DNA from: Tamarix chinensis | Taxonomy: Eukaryota > Streptophyta > Magnoliopsida > Caryophyllales > Tamaricaceae | DNA: 64,000 nt | NCBI GenBank assembly: GCA_030549775.1 | Contig: CM060174.1 | Span: forward strand, 15,239,193-15,303,192 | Direction: 5' to 3' | Shown: one piece after another, positions 46,721 to 59,819 of the stretch | Position numbering within the stretch: position 1 is the first letter of the stretch | Layout: every line of letters starts with the position of its first letter | Program-made: the position numbers and the translations under genes | The notes under the pieces: model-generated | Seen by the model: the letters and a program-made list of their open reading frames with translations, nothing else | Told to the model about the DNA's origin: nothing | Database searches by the model: none

Positions 46721-47669
46721 TAAGGGTTTGGGATAGTTGGGGCGATGGCCGAGATGAGTAGGGTGTAGGGTAGTGGGTAATGGAAATGCAAGTAGGGAAG
46801 GGAAAAATCATGAATAATGGTGGATATGGTCATGTAGGGAAGAAATGTGAGGGAGACATGTAGGGGTGCATGAGAGTGTAGAATGGGAAGGGAAAGGAAA
46901 GGCAATGCATGTGAGGGAGGAGTATGTAGGGCTGTTTGGCTAGAAGAGGAAATGAAGATAGGTTGCATAGGTAAGGGTGTAAAGGAGTGTGCTGGGGTTC
47001 TAGTTTAGGGTTATTTGGGCTCATACAAGGAGGTGTAGAAGGGGTTGATGTAGGGAGGTTGTTTGGGTGTTGTAGGCGTAGATGGGAATTAGGAAGGAAG
47101 AAAAAAGAAAGAAGAGAAGGTGTGATGGATGGACTGGATGGGGAGAGAAGGAGAAAAATAAAAGATGAGAAGGTGTTCTAAGTATGGCAGAGTAGGCCAG
47201 GGGAGGGAAGGAAAGAAAAAGAAAATGGCTGGGTTGGGTAGAGTGGGCTAGGGAAGAGAAAGAGAAGAGAGAAAATGGGTTGGGGAGTAGGGAAGGAAAA
47301 CGAAAGATGAAGAAAAAAGAAAAAAGAGAAAATGAAGAAAAATGGAAAATGAAAAAGAAGAAAAAGGAAAAATTAAATAAATTTAGGGTTATAATTATAA
47401 TTAGGTCAATTTTATGCTTAAGATAATATTAATTTATCTGGATTTAGGGTATCTGATTAAAAAAAATCAAATAAATTTATCAATTTAAGGTTAATTTAAA
47501 TGATAAGGAAAAAGATAAAATAGTTTGGATAATTTATCAAATAATTTATTTAAGTTTACAGGTCAAAGGTTAACAAAAATAATTAAGCTAATATTTAAGA
47601 GTTAGGTTTTCAAATAAAAGGGTAAACGATCAAAATTAAGGTTATAAAATTTTAAGGTGTTATACCTCT

Positions 47670-47890
47670 AAGTTGGTCAAACATGTTGTTGATCCTTGGC
47701 AATGGATAATAGTTATTCACCGTAACCTAATTCAACCCTTGGTGGTTGATGTACAACCTTAGGCCTTCCATCTTTCTTCTTAATGAACACGAATAGTTCT
47801 ACCAAGGCGATACACTTGATCTAATGTATCGCTTCTCCAACAAATCTTCTAGCTGAGCCTTAAGCTCCTTCATCTATAGGGGTGACATGC
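47670..47890 (-). pseudogene. gypsy reverse transcriptase, N-terminal part
   Basis: Minus-strand translation gives the region before the palm core (LKAQLEDLLEKRYI, SVSPWQN, then NQVTVNNYYPLPRINNMFDQ), which is well conserved in plant gypsy elements. It stops at 47670 because solo LTR D is inserted there. The frame resumes on the other side of D at 43609 with [10 protein letters not shown]. Some residues are already changed, so it was decaying before or after D landed. Confidence 0.78.
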
Positions 47891-48304
47891 AGTATGGTTC
47901 TTTAGATACCAATTCCATCATTAGAAATACATCCATAGTAAAATTAACATCTAGATTAGGCAACTGTACAAAATCTCATCAGAAATACATTGGGATCATT
48001 GGAATTCACTCTAGCAATGTCTCATCGGCCTTGGTATCTCAAAAACTGTATATGAAGAGTGGATATCCCTTAAGAATATGGGTACTAATAACAATTATTG
48101 ATAAAACCTTTATAAATGGGTTAGACTCACATTTCTAATATGAGACCCTAACACTCTTTGGTCTTTGAAGAACCACACATTCTTGTGCACAATCTATCAA
48201 CACTTGGTACTTTCCCAGCATATCTATTCCTACAATCACATCAAAATCGTGCAATTTATGCTCCATGAGATTTAATGGAAACTCTAATCCCCTAACTATT
48301 TAGC

Positions 48305-48529
48305 TCACCCCTTTTTGGAGCCTAAATCACTAATCCTATACCCTAAAGGCAACACAACAGAAGTGGAAATACTACATAAAGGAGATAACATAGCTCTATC
48401 TACGAATGAGAATGTCACAAAAGAATGTGATACATTAGAGTCAAACATTATGCATGGTGGAAAGGTAGAAACATTAAGCATACTGATGGCCACACTAGCT
48501 TGACACTCTTCCTTAGTATGGCTAGTCAT
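48305..48529 (-). pseudogene. gypsy aspartic protease fragment
   Basis: A 74-residue minus-strand frame contains CIMFDSNVSHSFVTFSF, which lines up with the retroelement pepsin-like protease motif. The catalytic triad, normally D-S/T-G, reads D-S-N, so the Gly is lost. It sits between gag and reverse transcriptase, the expected order for Ty3/gypsy. Confidence 0.7.
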
Positions 48530-48549
48530 GTTCGGGTGTCCTCCTGAAG

Positions 48550-49633
48550 GAAACCCTAAAACTTTACCGGACCCCTAACCCTACTAAAATAAGTGAGGCT
48601 TCTAACCCCTAGACTGATTGGTATGGTTGATAGCACTAGTTGGTGATGGAGGAACTCTCAAAGTTTGTAGTTATGGTTATTGTATCGATCCAGTTCTCAA
48701 AGCTCAAGATTGACCTCTCTGAAAACTACCACCTTTGACACAACACTTATAAGTGTTGTGTCCCACCATACTGCATATATGGTAAGTTACCTTATTGCAT
48801 TCACAATTCACTCACAGATGATCTCCTCTACATAGGTTATAGTGGTAATGCTTCTCCTCAACACGTCCCTTAGATTTACCTATAACTTATGGTACTGACC
48901 CCAAACTATGACCATACCTAGGTAGCATGCTACCTTAAGATTTGGCCATCTTCCTATCACCTAGACACTCCTGAACTTCATCTTGGCCCAACAAGAAACT
49001 TGTATCTTGGATGACATGGTAAGCATCCAAGGACTATCCATACATTCCAACCATGTCTGGCAGGGTAACTCCCAACAATAACTCTAGATATATGATCCCC
49101 AAGCCAATCTTGAAACGGTGAACCTACATCACCTTACTATCCTCTACCTTCGAAGAGAACTAGATCAAGTTCATGAACCTTGTGTAGTACTCCTCTATCG
49201 ATACGCCTCCCTGCTAATGGGCTATAAATTCTTCATACTTCTTCATACAGAGATGAGTAGGGTAGAATTGGGCTTGAAGGGCTATAAGGAATGGGCCCCT
49301 TAGGCTCTCCGCCTTTATAGTGGATGCTCATCCACTATTCCTTTACTCTTCCCCTCAAGCATTACATTGCTACGTCAACCCTCTTGTCCATTGGAAAACT
49401 ATAAGAGTTAAAGGTTTCTCCATGTCTCTAACCCATCTTTTGATGATTTTAGGATCCTTTTGACCCTCGAAGATCAGTGGGTGATGATGCTTGACCATCT
49501 TTGGCCAATCTTCTGGAATTGGTGCTGGTACTGGCACCAACGGTGGCTATAGTGATAGGATCTTACCTTCCATGTAAGCATTGATAATCTCCATAAATGC
49601 CTCAATGTGTTCATAATGACGATTGGTGACCAT
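48550..49633 (-). pseudogene. gypsy gag (degenerate)
   Basis: The minus-strand frame starts at an ATG at 49631-49633 (MVTNRHYEHIEAFMEI). It continues through VPAPIPEDWPKMVKHHH, IFEGQKDPKIIKRW and so on, the layout of plant gypsy gag proteins. Frameshifts and stops break it several times. A Cys/His-rich stretch near 48725-48850 (HICSMVGHNTYKC) looks like a worn zinc knuckle region. The protein would form the virus-like particle; it is not translatable here. Confidence 0.7.
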
Positions 49634-49868
49634 CACTCCTAAAGAATAGGATTAATCAAAAGAAACCAATTTACTGAGTACTAAGACTTGTGCAACAAAT
49701 CAACATAGAGGCTATCTATAATATATTCCCAACCCATTCTCACTCATGGACAATCTAAGTTTGAAAATACTTGAACTTTCGATTAAATAATCAAATAGAT
49801 GGGAAATCATTTAAATAAACCTGTGTTATCAATTAAAAGAACTTTAAAACAAAACACCTTTAAGATAA

Positions 49869-49884
49869 AGTTCTAATATCAACC
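49869..49884 (-). other. Primer-binding site, tRNA-iMet type
   Basis: On the minus strand the bases next to the LTR read GGTTGATATTAGAACTT. This matches the usual plant initiator-Met primer site (TGGTATCAGAGC core) except for transitions. Its position directly against the LTR fixes both the orientation and the LTR boundary. Confidence 0.7.
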
Positions 49885-52800
49885 TATAAATGCCTATTTT
49901 TCACTATTGAAAATTTTTATTTTAAAACATTGTGAAAGTAGAAAAATACTAAACACACCTAGGGAAAATGGGGTTATACCACTACACCTAATATAGGATA
50001 GGCATTAGCTAGTTTCCCTATGTTAGATACAAGGATTAGAAAACAAAGTGAATAAGAAATATGATATATAGATAATAAAGAAAACATTTACAATATAAAA
50101 CCTTAATGGTCTTTGAATATTCAAATACATGAAAGGAGATTAACCTGAATTATAGAATTATAATGATAGAAAATAATGGTAGGGTATAGCCCTAAACCCT
50201 GGTCCATTAAGGACTAAAAAACAGAATTTGGATGTCCACGCTCTCAAGACCCAAGCCCAAAAATAGGCAGGCCCACTATTAGCCATCCCAAAAAGCCTAA
50301 ACATGATCCTCTTCTTATAGGAATGAATAAGTGACCAAACAAATGGGCACATCAATACACTTCATACTGGGTGAGCCAAGTTACATCCTCAAAGAGATTC
50401 ACAAGCATAAAAGGTCATAGCATAATGTGGAGATCATACTAAACATATATCATGCTTATGCCATACAATTAGATATACATGCTCTATCATGGTGATATAG
50501 TGCATCAAAACTTCATGCTATACATGACTCAGACAAATCAGGACTCACCATGCTTATCAACATAACCTGAAAAAAATGGATAACAACATATAATTTAATA
50601 AGAAAGTTATTCAAACAACTTATTAGGGAATTTACCATCCATTCACATAACTTCCTATTGGGTCTATTTTCCCAGCTTTTATAATTCATTAGGTTATTTA
50701 TATATAATCTGCTATGTCTCTTTCCCTTTTCCTTTTTCCCTTTTTTCTTTAACCATATCTTCATCCTTATTCTTATTATTATCAAGCAATGGACTATGTA
50801 ACACCCAATATTCATACATAACATGGAATCTTATTCAAACCATAAGACATAAATTTCGGCTAAAGCCAAGTAACCACCAATGGACATAAGGTTTGGACGA
50901 AGCTGAGTAACTCACCTAGGTGACCATACCCTTTAGCATCAATACCTCCTAGTACATTATCAATCCTTAAAGTAGGTAAGACACTAGGATCTACTAGGAT
51001 CCTACTCGAAGGCACCAATAAATTCCCGAACGTAGATTGACCCACAGTATCTAATTGAGGATTGGGTAAACCATACTTGTGAGCAACTTAATTATCTTCT
51101 ACATTAGGTGATTAGTGTGTTATTTTTCAAGGTTAGTTAATCATACAAGGCCCATGAAATATTCAACTAATACATCTACATATTCAATCCATCTTAACCA
51201 TTATTACCTTCCAATCATATGGTGGGATTTCCATTAGTGCACAAACAAGTTTAAATCAACCCTTTAAGGTAATATATTTATGTCAAAATCTAGATTATCT
51301 CATTCAAAAGTAGAATCATAGCATACTTATTACAATGTACTAATTAAAGTCTCCCAAGCACTCTAAATAGAACATCATGAATTTTAACCCTTTTAATCCA
51401 TCTAATAGGTTAGCTAATTAATGCCAAGAAAAGTGTGCTCATCATTAAAGGATCATATTATAGAATTATGTAAAGTACCAAAGCATAGCAAGTGCAGAAA
51501 GAAAAAAAACAACACACTCTAGCTGAAGTGGTCGATCAAATTGGGCTAATCAGTCGATTGGTTTGACTTAGCCAAACCCTAGAGTTCCCTCGAATCATTC
51601 GATTAATTTGGTCAAACCAGTTGACTATTATGAGATAAGTCTATTGATTCTCACAAACTGGTATATCAGTTTTGACAAATAGGTTAATCATTTCTAACAA
51701 ACCAGTTAAAGGATTTAAGTAAAGAACAACCAAAGTCACCATAGACCAATTAGTTAATCAGTTGGGGCTAATTAATTGATTATACCAAGAACTAGTCGAT
51801 CGGTTTGCTCCTACATAGCACATATTAGACATTTTACATGTGATTCCCACTCTAAAATCTTACTACATCTAAGCTAAAACATGGCATAGTAAACTACCAA
51901 TATTTAATAAGCTCATGAACTGAATCGTGCTTCATTTTCAAGCAAATTGACCGTATTTTATCTAAACTTATGCCTTTTTCTCAATATTCTTAGTTAATTC
52001 AATGTGCATCAATTAGAAGCTAAAATATCATGAAAGCATATAAAATTAACATTTTGCATAATACATCATATCACATGCTTATTCAACCCGTATTTGAATG
52101 GTAAGAATAACTTACTTGATGCTTAGCAAAGTTTCTCACTAAAGAGGAAAGACTCAAGTTGGAAGATTTCAACTTCCAAAACCTTTAAAAACAACAATTT
52201 AGACCTCATAAATTGTTGAATAACTTTTACAAATCAATAACTTTGAATTAGAAAAGAAAATGGAATTACCTCTCCTAAAAGAAAAAAAATAGAGAATGAT
52301 TTAGCTAAAAATAACTCAACTTTCTTCTCAATATAATTATTGCTCTCTTAAGGATAAAACAAACGGGAGCTTGAATAAATATTCAACAGAGTGAAAGGAA
52401 TTTGAAAATAAGCTCAAAGTGGATAGGAAATTAACACAATAGCTCAAATTGTGATTTTTTGGAGAATGTAGGTCGAGGTTATCTAGAAAATATCAAAAAC
52501 AAGATAGGAAATGGAAGAATAACATGGGAAGGACAAATCCCAACTGTGTAGGGAAAGTTTAAAAATTGTGGCATAATTATTCAGGTTTGTAGAGGAGAGA
52601 AGAAGAAGATATAAGTAAAGTCATCCTCTCCTTCAAATATTAAAATGAAACCCTCAAATATGTTCAAGGTAGCAACTAAAGACAAATAGATGATACAAAT
52701 TTTTAATAATCACCCAAGAACAGGTTGAGGTTGGATTATCAAATTTCCATTTTGATGTAAGAAATTTTTGAGAAAATCGAGCTTAAAAAAGTACTTAGCT

Positions 52801-53027
52801 TGAAAAACTAGAGGATCAATTTAGTCAAACAACACCCTTTGCTAAAACGATGATCCAGTTGCTCAATCTGCTTGAAAACTTATTTTATTCAAATTTTCAA
52901 ACTTCTATTATATTCATTTTTACCTCGAACTCGATTATATTTCCAAATCGAGATCAAACATTATCAAAATTTATTAAACACCATAATATTCCATTCTATA
53001 CATTTTAGAAAAATACGTGGTATTACA
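49885..53027 (-). repeat. 5' LTR of the gypsy element (uninterrupted)
   Basis: This 3143-bp copy matches the scattered left pieces throughout. It shows the ancestral empty sites: near 50903 (GAAGCTGAGTAACTC) for the A1 insertion and near 51208 (ATTACCTTCCAATC) for the copia insertion. It lacks about 190 bases where the left copy received B, and has about 50 bases near 52245-52300 that the left copy lacks. A worn palindrome (near 50353) matches the one conserved in the solo LTRs. Confidence 0.88.
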
Positions 53028-53479
53028 ATTAATTATGCCTATAATGAATCATATGTCTTTACATGCAAAATCAGTTATGAAAATGCTACAAAAGATAGAT
53101 AACTAGGTAACTACACTTATTGTTCAATCATACACACATATGTTAAAGATAAAATTGGATGCCCTCCAAGATAACACATCATGCATTGTGACTAAAATGT
53201 TTGGGATAATATTTTATAATTACACTATACAATTAGTGATGGTACTATTATATTCTATGAATTGTAAATTTAATCCTTTAATGTGTAGGCATGGGTTTTA
53301 TGTAATATTAATAATTTGGAAGGGAATATATTCCTTTTATTGAGCACCATCAAAAATCAGTTGTTATCTTCTTCACCAAAGGTATAAACATTAATAAGTT
53401 TATAATTAAACAAAATCATAAACTAGTTAATTTTTTTAATTCATATGTTTCTTTTATGTCATTTTGTTATATCATTTTG

Positions 53480-53930
53480 TTATGAGGGGCATTGGATGAT
53501 GCTTATTGCAGACCATGATGATAAATGTTTTATTAGTTTAATTTAATGGAGAGTAATAAGTTTCATAAGATTACAAGGAATTTGGTAAGTTTATATCAAT
53601 GGAATATTGAAGCGTTTTTGCAAAAAAAAATTAGATTATGCTACATTAAATATGTTGATTTCTAGGCATGTTGTTGGTTTGAGCATGGCACCTGAGGTGT
53701 CTACCAAATGAATGATGTTGGTAGTTTAAATATTATGATCGGTTTTGATTTGCCTCAATAATTAAATGGGTAAGTTGATGTCATATATGTATCATTGTGT
53801 TAACAGGTTAGATTTATGTTTCTATGCCGATGACTAAAACATTTGCCCCATTTTTGTAGGATTGATTGTGGGGTGTACATGTTGGCATTCATGGCATCAT
53901 TTTCCATTGATGAAGAAGTAATTCAATTTC
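53480..53930 (+). pseudogene. Ulp1-type SUMO protease domain remnant
   Basis: The plus strand shows GHWMMLIADHDDKCFISLI near 53486-53545 (catalytic His, where the family has GHW) and, about 330 bases on, FCRIDCGVYMLAFMASFSI (Cys of the DCGV motif at about 53867). Spacing and the sequence between suggest an intron or decay; stops follow both blocks. The residue after the His block that should be Asp is not evident. Ulp1-like proteases are known passengers of some plant Mutator-like elements. The transposase remnant lies just downstream on the opposite strand. Confidence 0.75.
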
Positions 53931-53971
53931 AACTAGTATGTTTCATAATTTTATACCATACTATGTTATTT

Positions 53972-55521
53972 TTATTTTACACTAATATTCCACAACATCT
54001 TTACCATGGGCTTATCATTTTTCATGGCCGTAAAAAAAGTTGCTTTCAAATGTCGTAAATAGCATTTATGTGTGCCATATGGCTCATGTGTTCCATCACT
54101 TTGCATTGCTTGTATTATACCCTTATGTTGATTAGAGATAAAACGTAAGTGCATTTTGTGTACATATTCCCATCGAATAATGTCTATGAACCAATCTCAA
54201 CTGTCTCCACTCTGTAAATGTTCTAACAACAACAAACACAAGTGGAATTATATTATTATCCACATCAATACCTAGTGCAATAAGTAACACACTCTTGTGC
54301 TTACCATATAAGTGTGTGATATCTATAAAAATAAGTGGACGACGCCACTTATACTCCTTAATGCTTGGCCCAAGCACCCAAACTATCCTTTTAAAAATTG
54401 CTACAACTGGATCATCTGTATATATAACTTCCAATTTAACAAGAGAATTAGCTTTATTCATTTCAAAAATCCATATTGGAAGTTGAGAAAAAGAATCATT
54501 GAACTCATTGTATATTTTATTTATTAACTTTTTTTCCTATCCCTACCTTCCTATAAAACACCATAAATCCCCACCTTTGATTTTATGTGTTCAATGACTA
54601 CTTTTACACTTATACACAATTGGAATCTATTCAATCTCTTGGGAAATAAAATCTAATGTCAAATTCAAATGATCATGATTTAATTCCTCAATAAGACATT
54701 GATGCAGACCATTGTATTATGTGAACTTCATACTCCCTGAATAATTAGCTATAGTGCCTGCTCGCAACTTCCAAGCTCATATATCACAATATGCCTCTAA
54801 TCTTATTTTTAATGATAAATTTTTCTAGTAGGATAGCTTTATCAAAAGTGAGTAGTGTTTAACATTATGCACTATCTCTTCTTTGGAAGAAAATGTTTGG
54901 TCAATTTCGAAACCTTAGCAGAGCTTGAAGTTGATGCTACCCACTATGACTCTACAATAATAATAACTTGTGCACTATGTTTGGGATCAACAAAATTAGT
55001 ATGTGCACACTTCCACAACTATTGACACACCTTTGTATCTAATCCCGATAACTCTTATTCTTCCAACTCTTCTTCTAACATGTCTTGTTCATAATTAGAA
55101 TCAATTCTAGAATGAGTCATCATAGTTTCCTCATTAAAAAATTGATGTGCATTATCATTTTCAAACATTTTCCTAACTTTAGCTTCCACTGCAACATTAT
55201 ATGTGTTTATAGGTGCATCTTAATTTTATTCTTCCTTAACATCAACACCCATTTCACCAAATTCATTTTATATTTCATGTCATCAATATGTCTAGTGGAA
55301 TATTGATGTTGGCTTGGTGAACAATCAACACCCATATTATATGAAGGATTTGTGTATTGAAACTTTGGTTGCTCAATGAAAAAACTCTTGGAAGAACCAA
55401 ATGCTTGATGGCAAGGTTGGAACCCTTGATGGTTGATCTCTATGGACATTTTCATAAAACTCCCTAACTTTGTTAAGTTTATTAGCATTTTTATTGAATC
55501 ATCACTATCTCTCTGAATCAT
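53972..55521 (-). pseudogene. Mutator-like (MULE) transposase remnant
   Basis: The frame at 54461-54132 reads VWVLGPSIKEYKWRRPLIFI, DITHLYGKHKSVLLIALGID and NNIIPLVFVVV, the MULE catalytic-domain start with its first Asp. A frameshift near 54150 leads to FISNQHKGIIQAMQSDG and CYLRHLKATFF (54154-53972). The second catalytic Asp of the S-D-R-H-like motif reads Asn. Upstream, 54780-54620 gives AWKLRAG...YNGLHQCLIEELNHDH, the N-terminal zinc-type domain, with stops; 55521-55207 is an open frame that may be the N-terminal end. The element would cut and paste DNA with long inverted ends, which I could not locate. Confidence 0.8.
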
Positions 55522-58500
55522 AAGACTTCTCTTCCATTATCTCATTCCAATATATCCCAAATATTTTGAATGAGTATGTATCCCCAATACAATTTTTTCA
55601 TAGAGGCATCATATTCATAAACTTTCTAAAAGTAGTAGACGTTGAAGCAAATGTAACTTTATAAAGGTACCCTTTAAATATAAGTTCTCTAAACTCATAC
55701 TTTTTTTATCAATCTAATATAAATTTAGTGAAAGTTTACTCATCTTATACATAAATACATAAAAAATATTATTATATTTGTGCATTTATAATTTTTTAAA
55801 ACATAATAAATATTGATCATAATTTTTGCTCTTCTTAGTCATATTTGTAAATGATTTCACATAACCATGTCCAACACATGCACATATTAACAATATAATA
55901 TATAATTTTTACAAAATGTAACCATTCATATTTAATTAGCCAACATTATACATTAGTTATAAACACAAATTCTAACCTAAAATAATTAAATTTGCTATAG
56001 CACAATTTTAGCACATTAAATATCAACCTAAATTAAAACACACACACACACATATATGTTAACTAACAAATAATCTATACATTATAACATGCTAGCCAAC
56101 AAATAATATATATTATAGCATGCCAACAAATAAATACTCTATATATTATAACACATCTAACAATATAATCACATATTATATACAATCTAACAGAATCTAT
56201 CTATATCCTAGCATAATTATATGCCATCTAGCAGAATCTATCTATATTATAGCATAATTATATATAATCTAACAAAATCTTACACACATTATAACACAAT
56301 TATATACCATAACACATATTATAATTATTAAGGAAAGAAGATAAGAATAAAACCATACCTATTATTTGACATGCAAGAAAGAGTTATATAAACTAAGATT
56401 TAATTCCAAGAAATAAAATTAACATTGAAGAGAACAGAAGGAGAGAAATGGACGTAGGTCAAGAAGAGAATGATGAAGAAAATGAGATGGGGAGGGTTGG
56501 ACTAGGGGTTGGGATTTAAAGAAAAATTTCTAATCATATAGGCTTGTTTTCCTTAATTATGATTCCTCTCATGTGCTATGAGATTTAAAGTTAGGACCAT
56601 CTGTTTTTAATAAAACACCCCCGATCATCGGACGTGTTTCATACGAAACTTATGTAATCCTCTACCACGGGCTATTTTGGTTATTTTTTCAACTAAAGGA
56701 TATTTTGAATTGGGATATTTTGGTAATTGGTTCTCTAGTACAAGACTACTATGCCCATAATATTAGTACAAGGGGTGATAAAAGGAAAAAATTATTCGTA
56801 TTTAGCATAATGCTTATACAAGGAAATATATGAGGCTTTTGGAAAGATTAGGTAGGTTACCAACTTAATATTATGTTGGATATTACTTTGATGTAAAGAC
56901 ATGATGCATTTTGGAATTAATAAAACTTATTAATTACTAAAAATATTGCATTAAATTAATTTTTTCCCCAATCCTAAAGATTTGTTTGGCTAGGAAGTTT
57001 ATGCCTTATACTAGATTACTAGCCCATGGTCTTACCTTACCATTGGTTGTTTCATGTAAGTATAAAAATGGTGGTAAGCACATAAATTTAATGCTAAATA
57101 CTGGACACACACTTCCTTTCACGCATGACAATCAAAAGTCAACAACCTCTCTACCACCCTTTGCTCCATAAATAGAATGGCATTGTGGTACATTAGTTCT
57201 TATTTATTTATTTTATTTTATTTTGAAGCGTTAATATATGTTAAGACATCATTTTACCTTTAAACTCTTTCTTATTTATCATAAGTGTTAATAGAGCCTT
57301 TTTCCTTCATCCTATTGGTCCTCGATTAAGGCCTTCATCATCCACCTTAAGCTAATGTTATTTAATTTCCAAGCTTCTATGGTCCTTTATTTTAACTTTT
57401 CTTTACTTTCCTTAAGTAAGGACTTTATAAGATTGAGTGATTCAAGGTAGATAATATTATTATCTTCTTCTTTGCCCATACATTTGTGGAAATGAGTATA
57501 TCTCTCATTTTTATAAGTTTTATGTTTTATAATTAAACTATTTCTTCCTTGATTTTTATATTTTGATTTGTTAAATGACTATTCTTATATGTATTTTTAT
57601 TTTTATTTTGAATGGGTTTCAAGAGGAGAAAATCCTACCATTTTAGAGTTCTTACTTTTCTTTCTCCTATATTTTTGATTGCTTGGGGCTATTAAGGTAA
57701 ATATTGTATACTATCTTTAGGAAATAGAAAATATTTGTTATTATATGTTTCTAACATACTCTTATATTTTGATATAATGTATAAAAGTATGTTTTCTATG
57801 AAATATGTGAATATGAACTTATATCATGTTTATCAAAAGTTTCTATTATAATTGAGATTCACAATAAATAATTTAAGAGTGTATGTTATCATGTGATTAA
57901 GAGTATATATTTAAGTGCATACATGTATGTGGTAAAAAGGAAGAAACATACATATATTCCATTATGTGTAGCTTTTGACCTATGGCCCACTAGGTCTCAC
58001 TAAAATGTTTTCACTTTGTTTTTATGTTTCTCCTTTGTTTTTATGTCTCGTTGAATTTATTGCATGATTTAATTGAATTTTCATATATGTATGTATATAT
58101 ATATATATATAAGATATTATTTGAGCATGTATAGGGTTTGATATGATTCATTCATGCTTTAACATGTTTAGGGGAATTTTAGTCTTTTCATATTAATGTT
58201 GGAAAAACGATTTTTATTACATATAATTTGATTTATCTTGATGTATTTTAAGTGCATGTAAAGCTTCAACAATGTTAGAAATTATGTAATAAGCCTAAGT
58301 GTTTTTTTTTTAATATCTTGAAAATGCATACGTTTGACCTAGGGGCATTATGAACTTTTTGCATGATTCCATAATTCTTTCTAGAATATATTTTTTTATA
58401 TATTTTGTAAAAAATTCCTATGTGTGAAATACTTGAATTACTTGATGTGATAAACATGAAATTAAGATTTTTGATGTCTTATATTATATTATGTGCGTAT

Positions 58501-58841
58501 AAAATGGTCATTTTATCCCAAGTTTTTATATATATTTTGGATAGACATGAAAAATCGCCTTAAAATGTGTATAATGAATTTATTGAACCTTGGAGTGACT
58601 TTTTAATATTAATTATAACTTTTGGTGAATCAATATCTTATTTTGAGGTTATTTAGTGAAAGGGGGTAAAATAGTAATAAATGGAAATACTTTGGATAAT
58701 TGGACCATATTTGACTTTTATTTGAGCTTAAGGTTGACCCTTAACTATAGATTTTACTGCTGCTTTTTAGTTAACATTTTATAACAATTAGTTAATAATG
58801 GTTAGGTGTCTAATTTAATGGATTGATAGTTTCGTGATATC
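55522..58841. other. AT-rich intergenic region, no gene recognised
   Basis: Contains a TATAGCATAATTATAT-like cluster of short AT repeats (56040-56300), a CA run (56038-56051) and a TA run (58090-58111). The right end of the MULE probably lies in the first kilobase; a GGGCTATTTTGGTTATTTT stretch near 56675 resembles MULE-end sequence but no partner was found. Small open frames (56986-57171, 58275-58457) have no recognisable domains. Confidence 0.55.
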
Positions 58842-59819
58842 CACTGATACAAAAATAGTCATGGAAGATGATATAAAAAATGCAAAAAAGAGTGGGAAAA
58901 AATAATCATGTTAGCTAAAATCATCTATATTATAGATGACGATTTAAAATACTGTTGTCTATAAAAAATATAAAATGAAAAAGGAGTACTACAGTGGAGA
59001 ATAGACGGTAGTTTGTAGTTACAACCAGCATCTATGTGAAACTATAGACGACCATTTTATCCTACTATTGTTGTCTAATCTTTCCCCTTTTTGCCTCCAT
59101 TTAATGCCCGCTAAGGTAAACACGGTTGTGTATCCCATCTTAGAATTTTAAACGTGCACTATATATTCACATCAATTGGCCCCTTATAGCACCTAGTGTA
59201 AATATATATACATCAACTAGTCATTTATAACATCAATTGATTTACATTATATTTTATATTTACATAAACTGCATATATCAATAATAGAAATAAATCAAAC
59301 AAGAAAATTTCCAAACTAGATAGAAATATAAATGCATTTTAACAAGACATTAATTACAAATGAATGTCATAATTATCAACTTAGCCTCTCCATTTCTTAT
59401 GGGCGTAGCAAGAGCTCTACCATGTGAAATAAAGAGACCAAGCTAGATAACAAAAGGCTTTACTTGTGGACTCATGGGATTGACACCTTCATTATGATCA
59501 TCATATCTTTTACTTACATACAACTGTCAAAGTAGTAAGTAGGCATACAATTTAACAAGTCATTAATCATAAATAAATATCATTCATAAATAATATACTA
59601 TTTTAACAAGGCATGTATTTCAAAATTCACAAAATTGAAGTTCTTTATATTATATTTACATACATTACTCATCTACATTACTTTATGTTGTGACATCTAC
59701 CTTTCTTATATATGAAGTCTGATTCAAGAACATAAAATCCTTCTTCATGATCATCTCACACATATACGTCATTACTAACATTATTAATATCAGAAGAGGA
59801 AGATAAATTAATACTCAAC

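Larger units (their letters stand above)
43615..47664 (-). mobile_element. Solo LTR D (4050 bp), more diverged
   Basis: Starts TGTAACACCCCCAAATTTATG and ends AAGGTGTTATA. Flanks CCTTT (43610-43614) and CCTCT (47665-47669) differ at one base. It cuts the gypsy reverse transcriptase between …NNMFDQ and GSFVFSKI. It has the family end and a partial terminal stem (CACTTAGTAT, about 43706), but I could not see the subrepeats or the palindrome. A GA-rich strip at 46140-47390 corresponds to the pyrimidine-rich promoter side of B and C on the other strand. Sense is minus. Confidence 0.82.
6390..53027 (-). mobile_element. Ty3/gypsy chromovirus (Tekay/Del-like), degenerate, hosting a nest of later insertions
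   Basis: The element is read right to left. Its LTRs are at 6390-36775 (3' LTR, split into four pieces) and 49885-53027 (5' LTR). A tRNA-iMet-type primer site abuts the 5' LTR. Then follow gag (about 49633-48550), protease, reverse transcriptase, RNase H, integrase and a C-terminal chromodomain ending near 36925, next to a polypurine tract and the 3' LTR. Removing A1, the copia element, B, C and D, with their target duplications, leaves roughly 15 kb. Flanking pentamers GTTGA (6385-6389) and ATTAA (53028-53032) match at 3 of 5 positions, so the target duplication is weak and the exact ends carry a few bases of doubt. Stops, shifts and lost catalytic residues show that it is dead. Tekay/Del assignment rests on the chromodomain and TGTAACACC-type ends. 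Confidence 0.88.

Noticed and set aside
6390..53027. A novel multigene defence or metabolic system
   Set aside because: Every long recognisable coding stretch in this interval belongs to a known retrotransposon class; no unassigned conserved gene cluster was seen.
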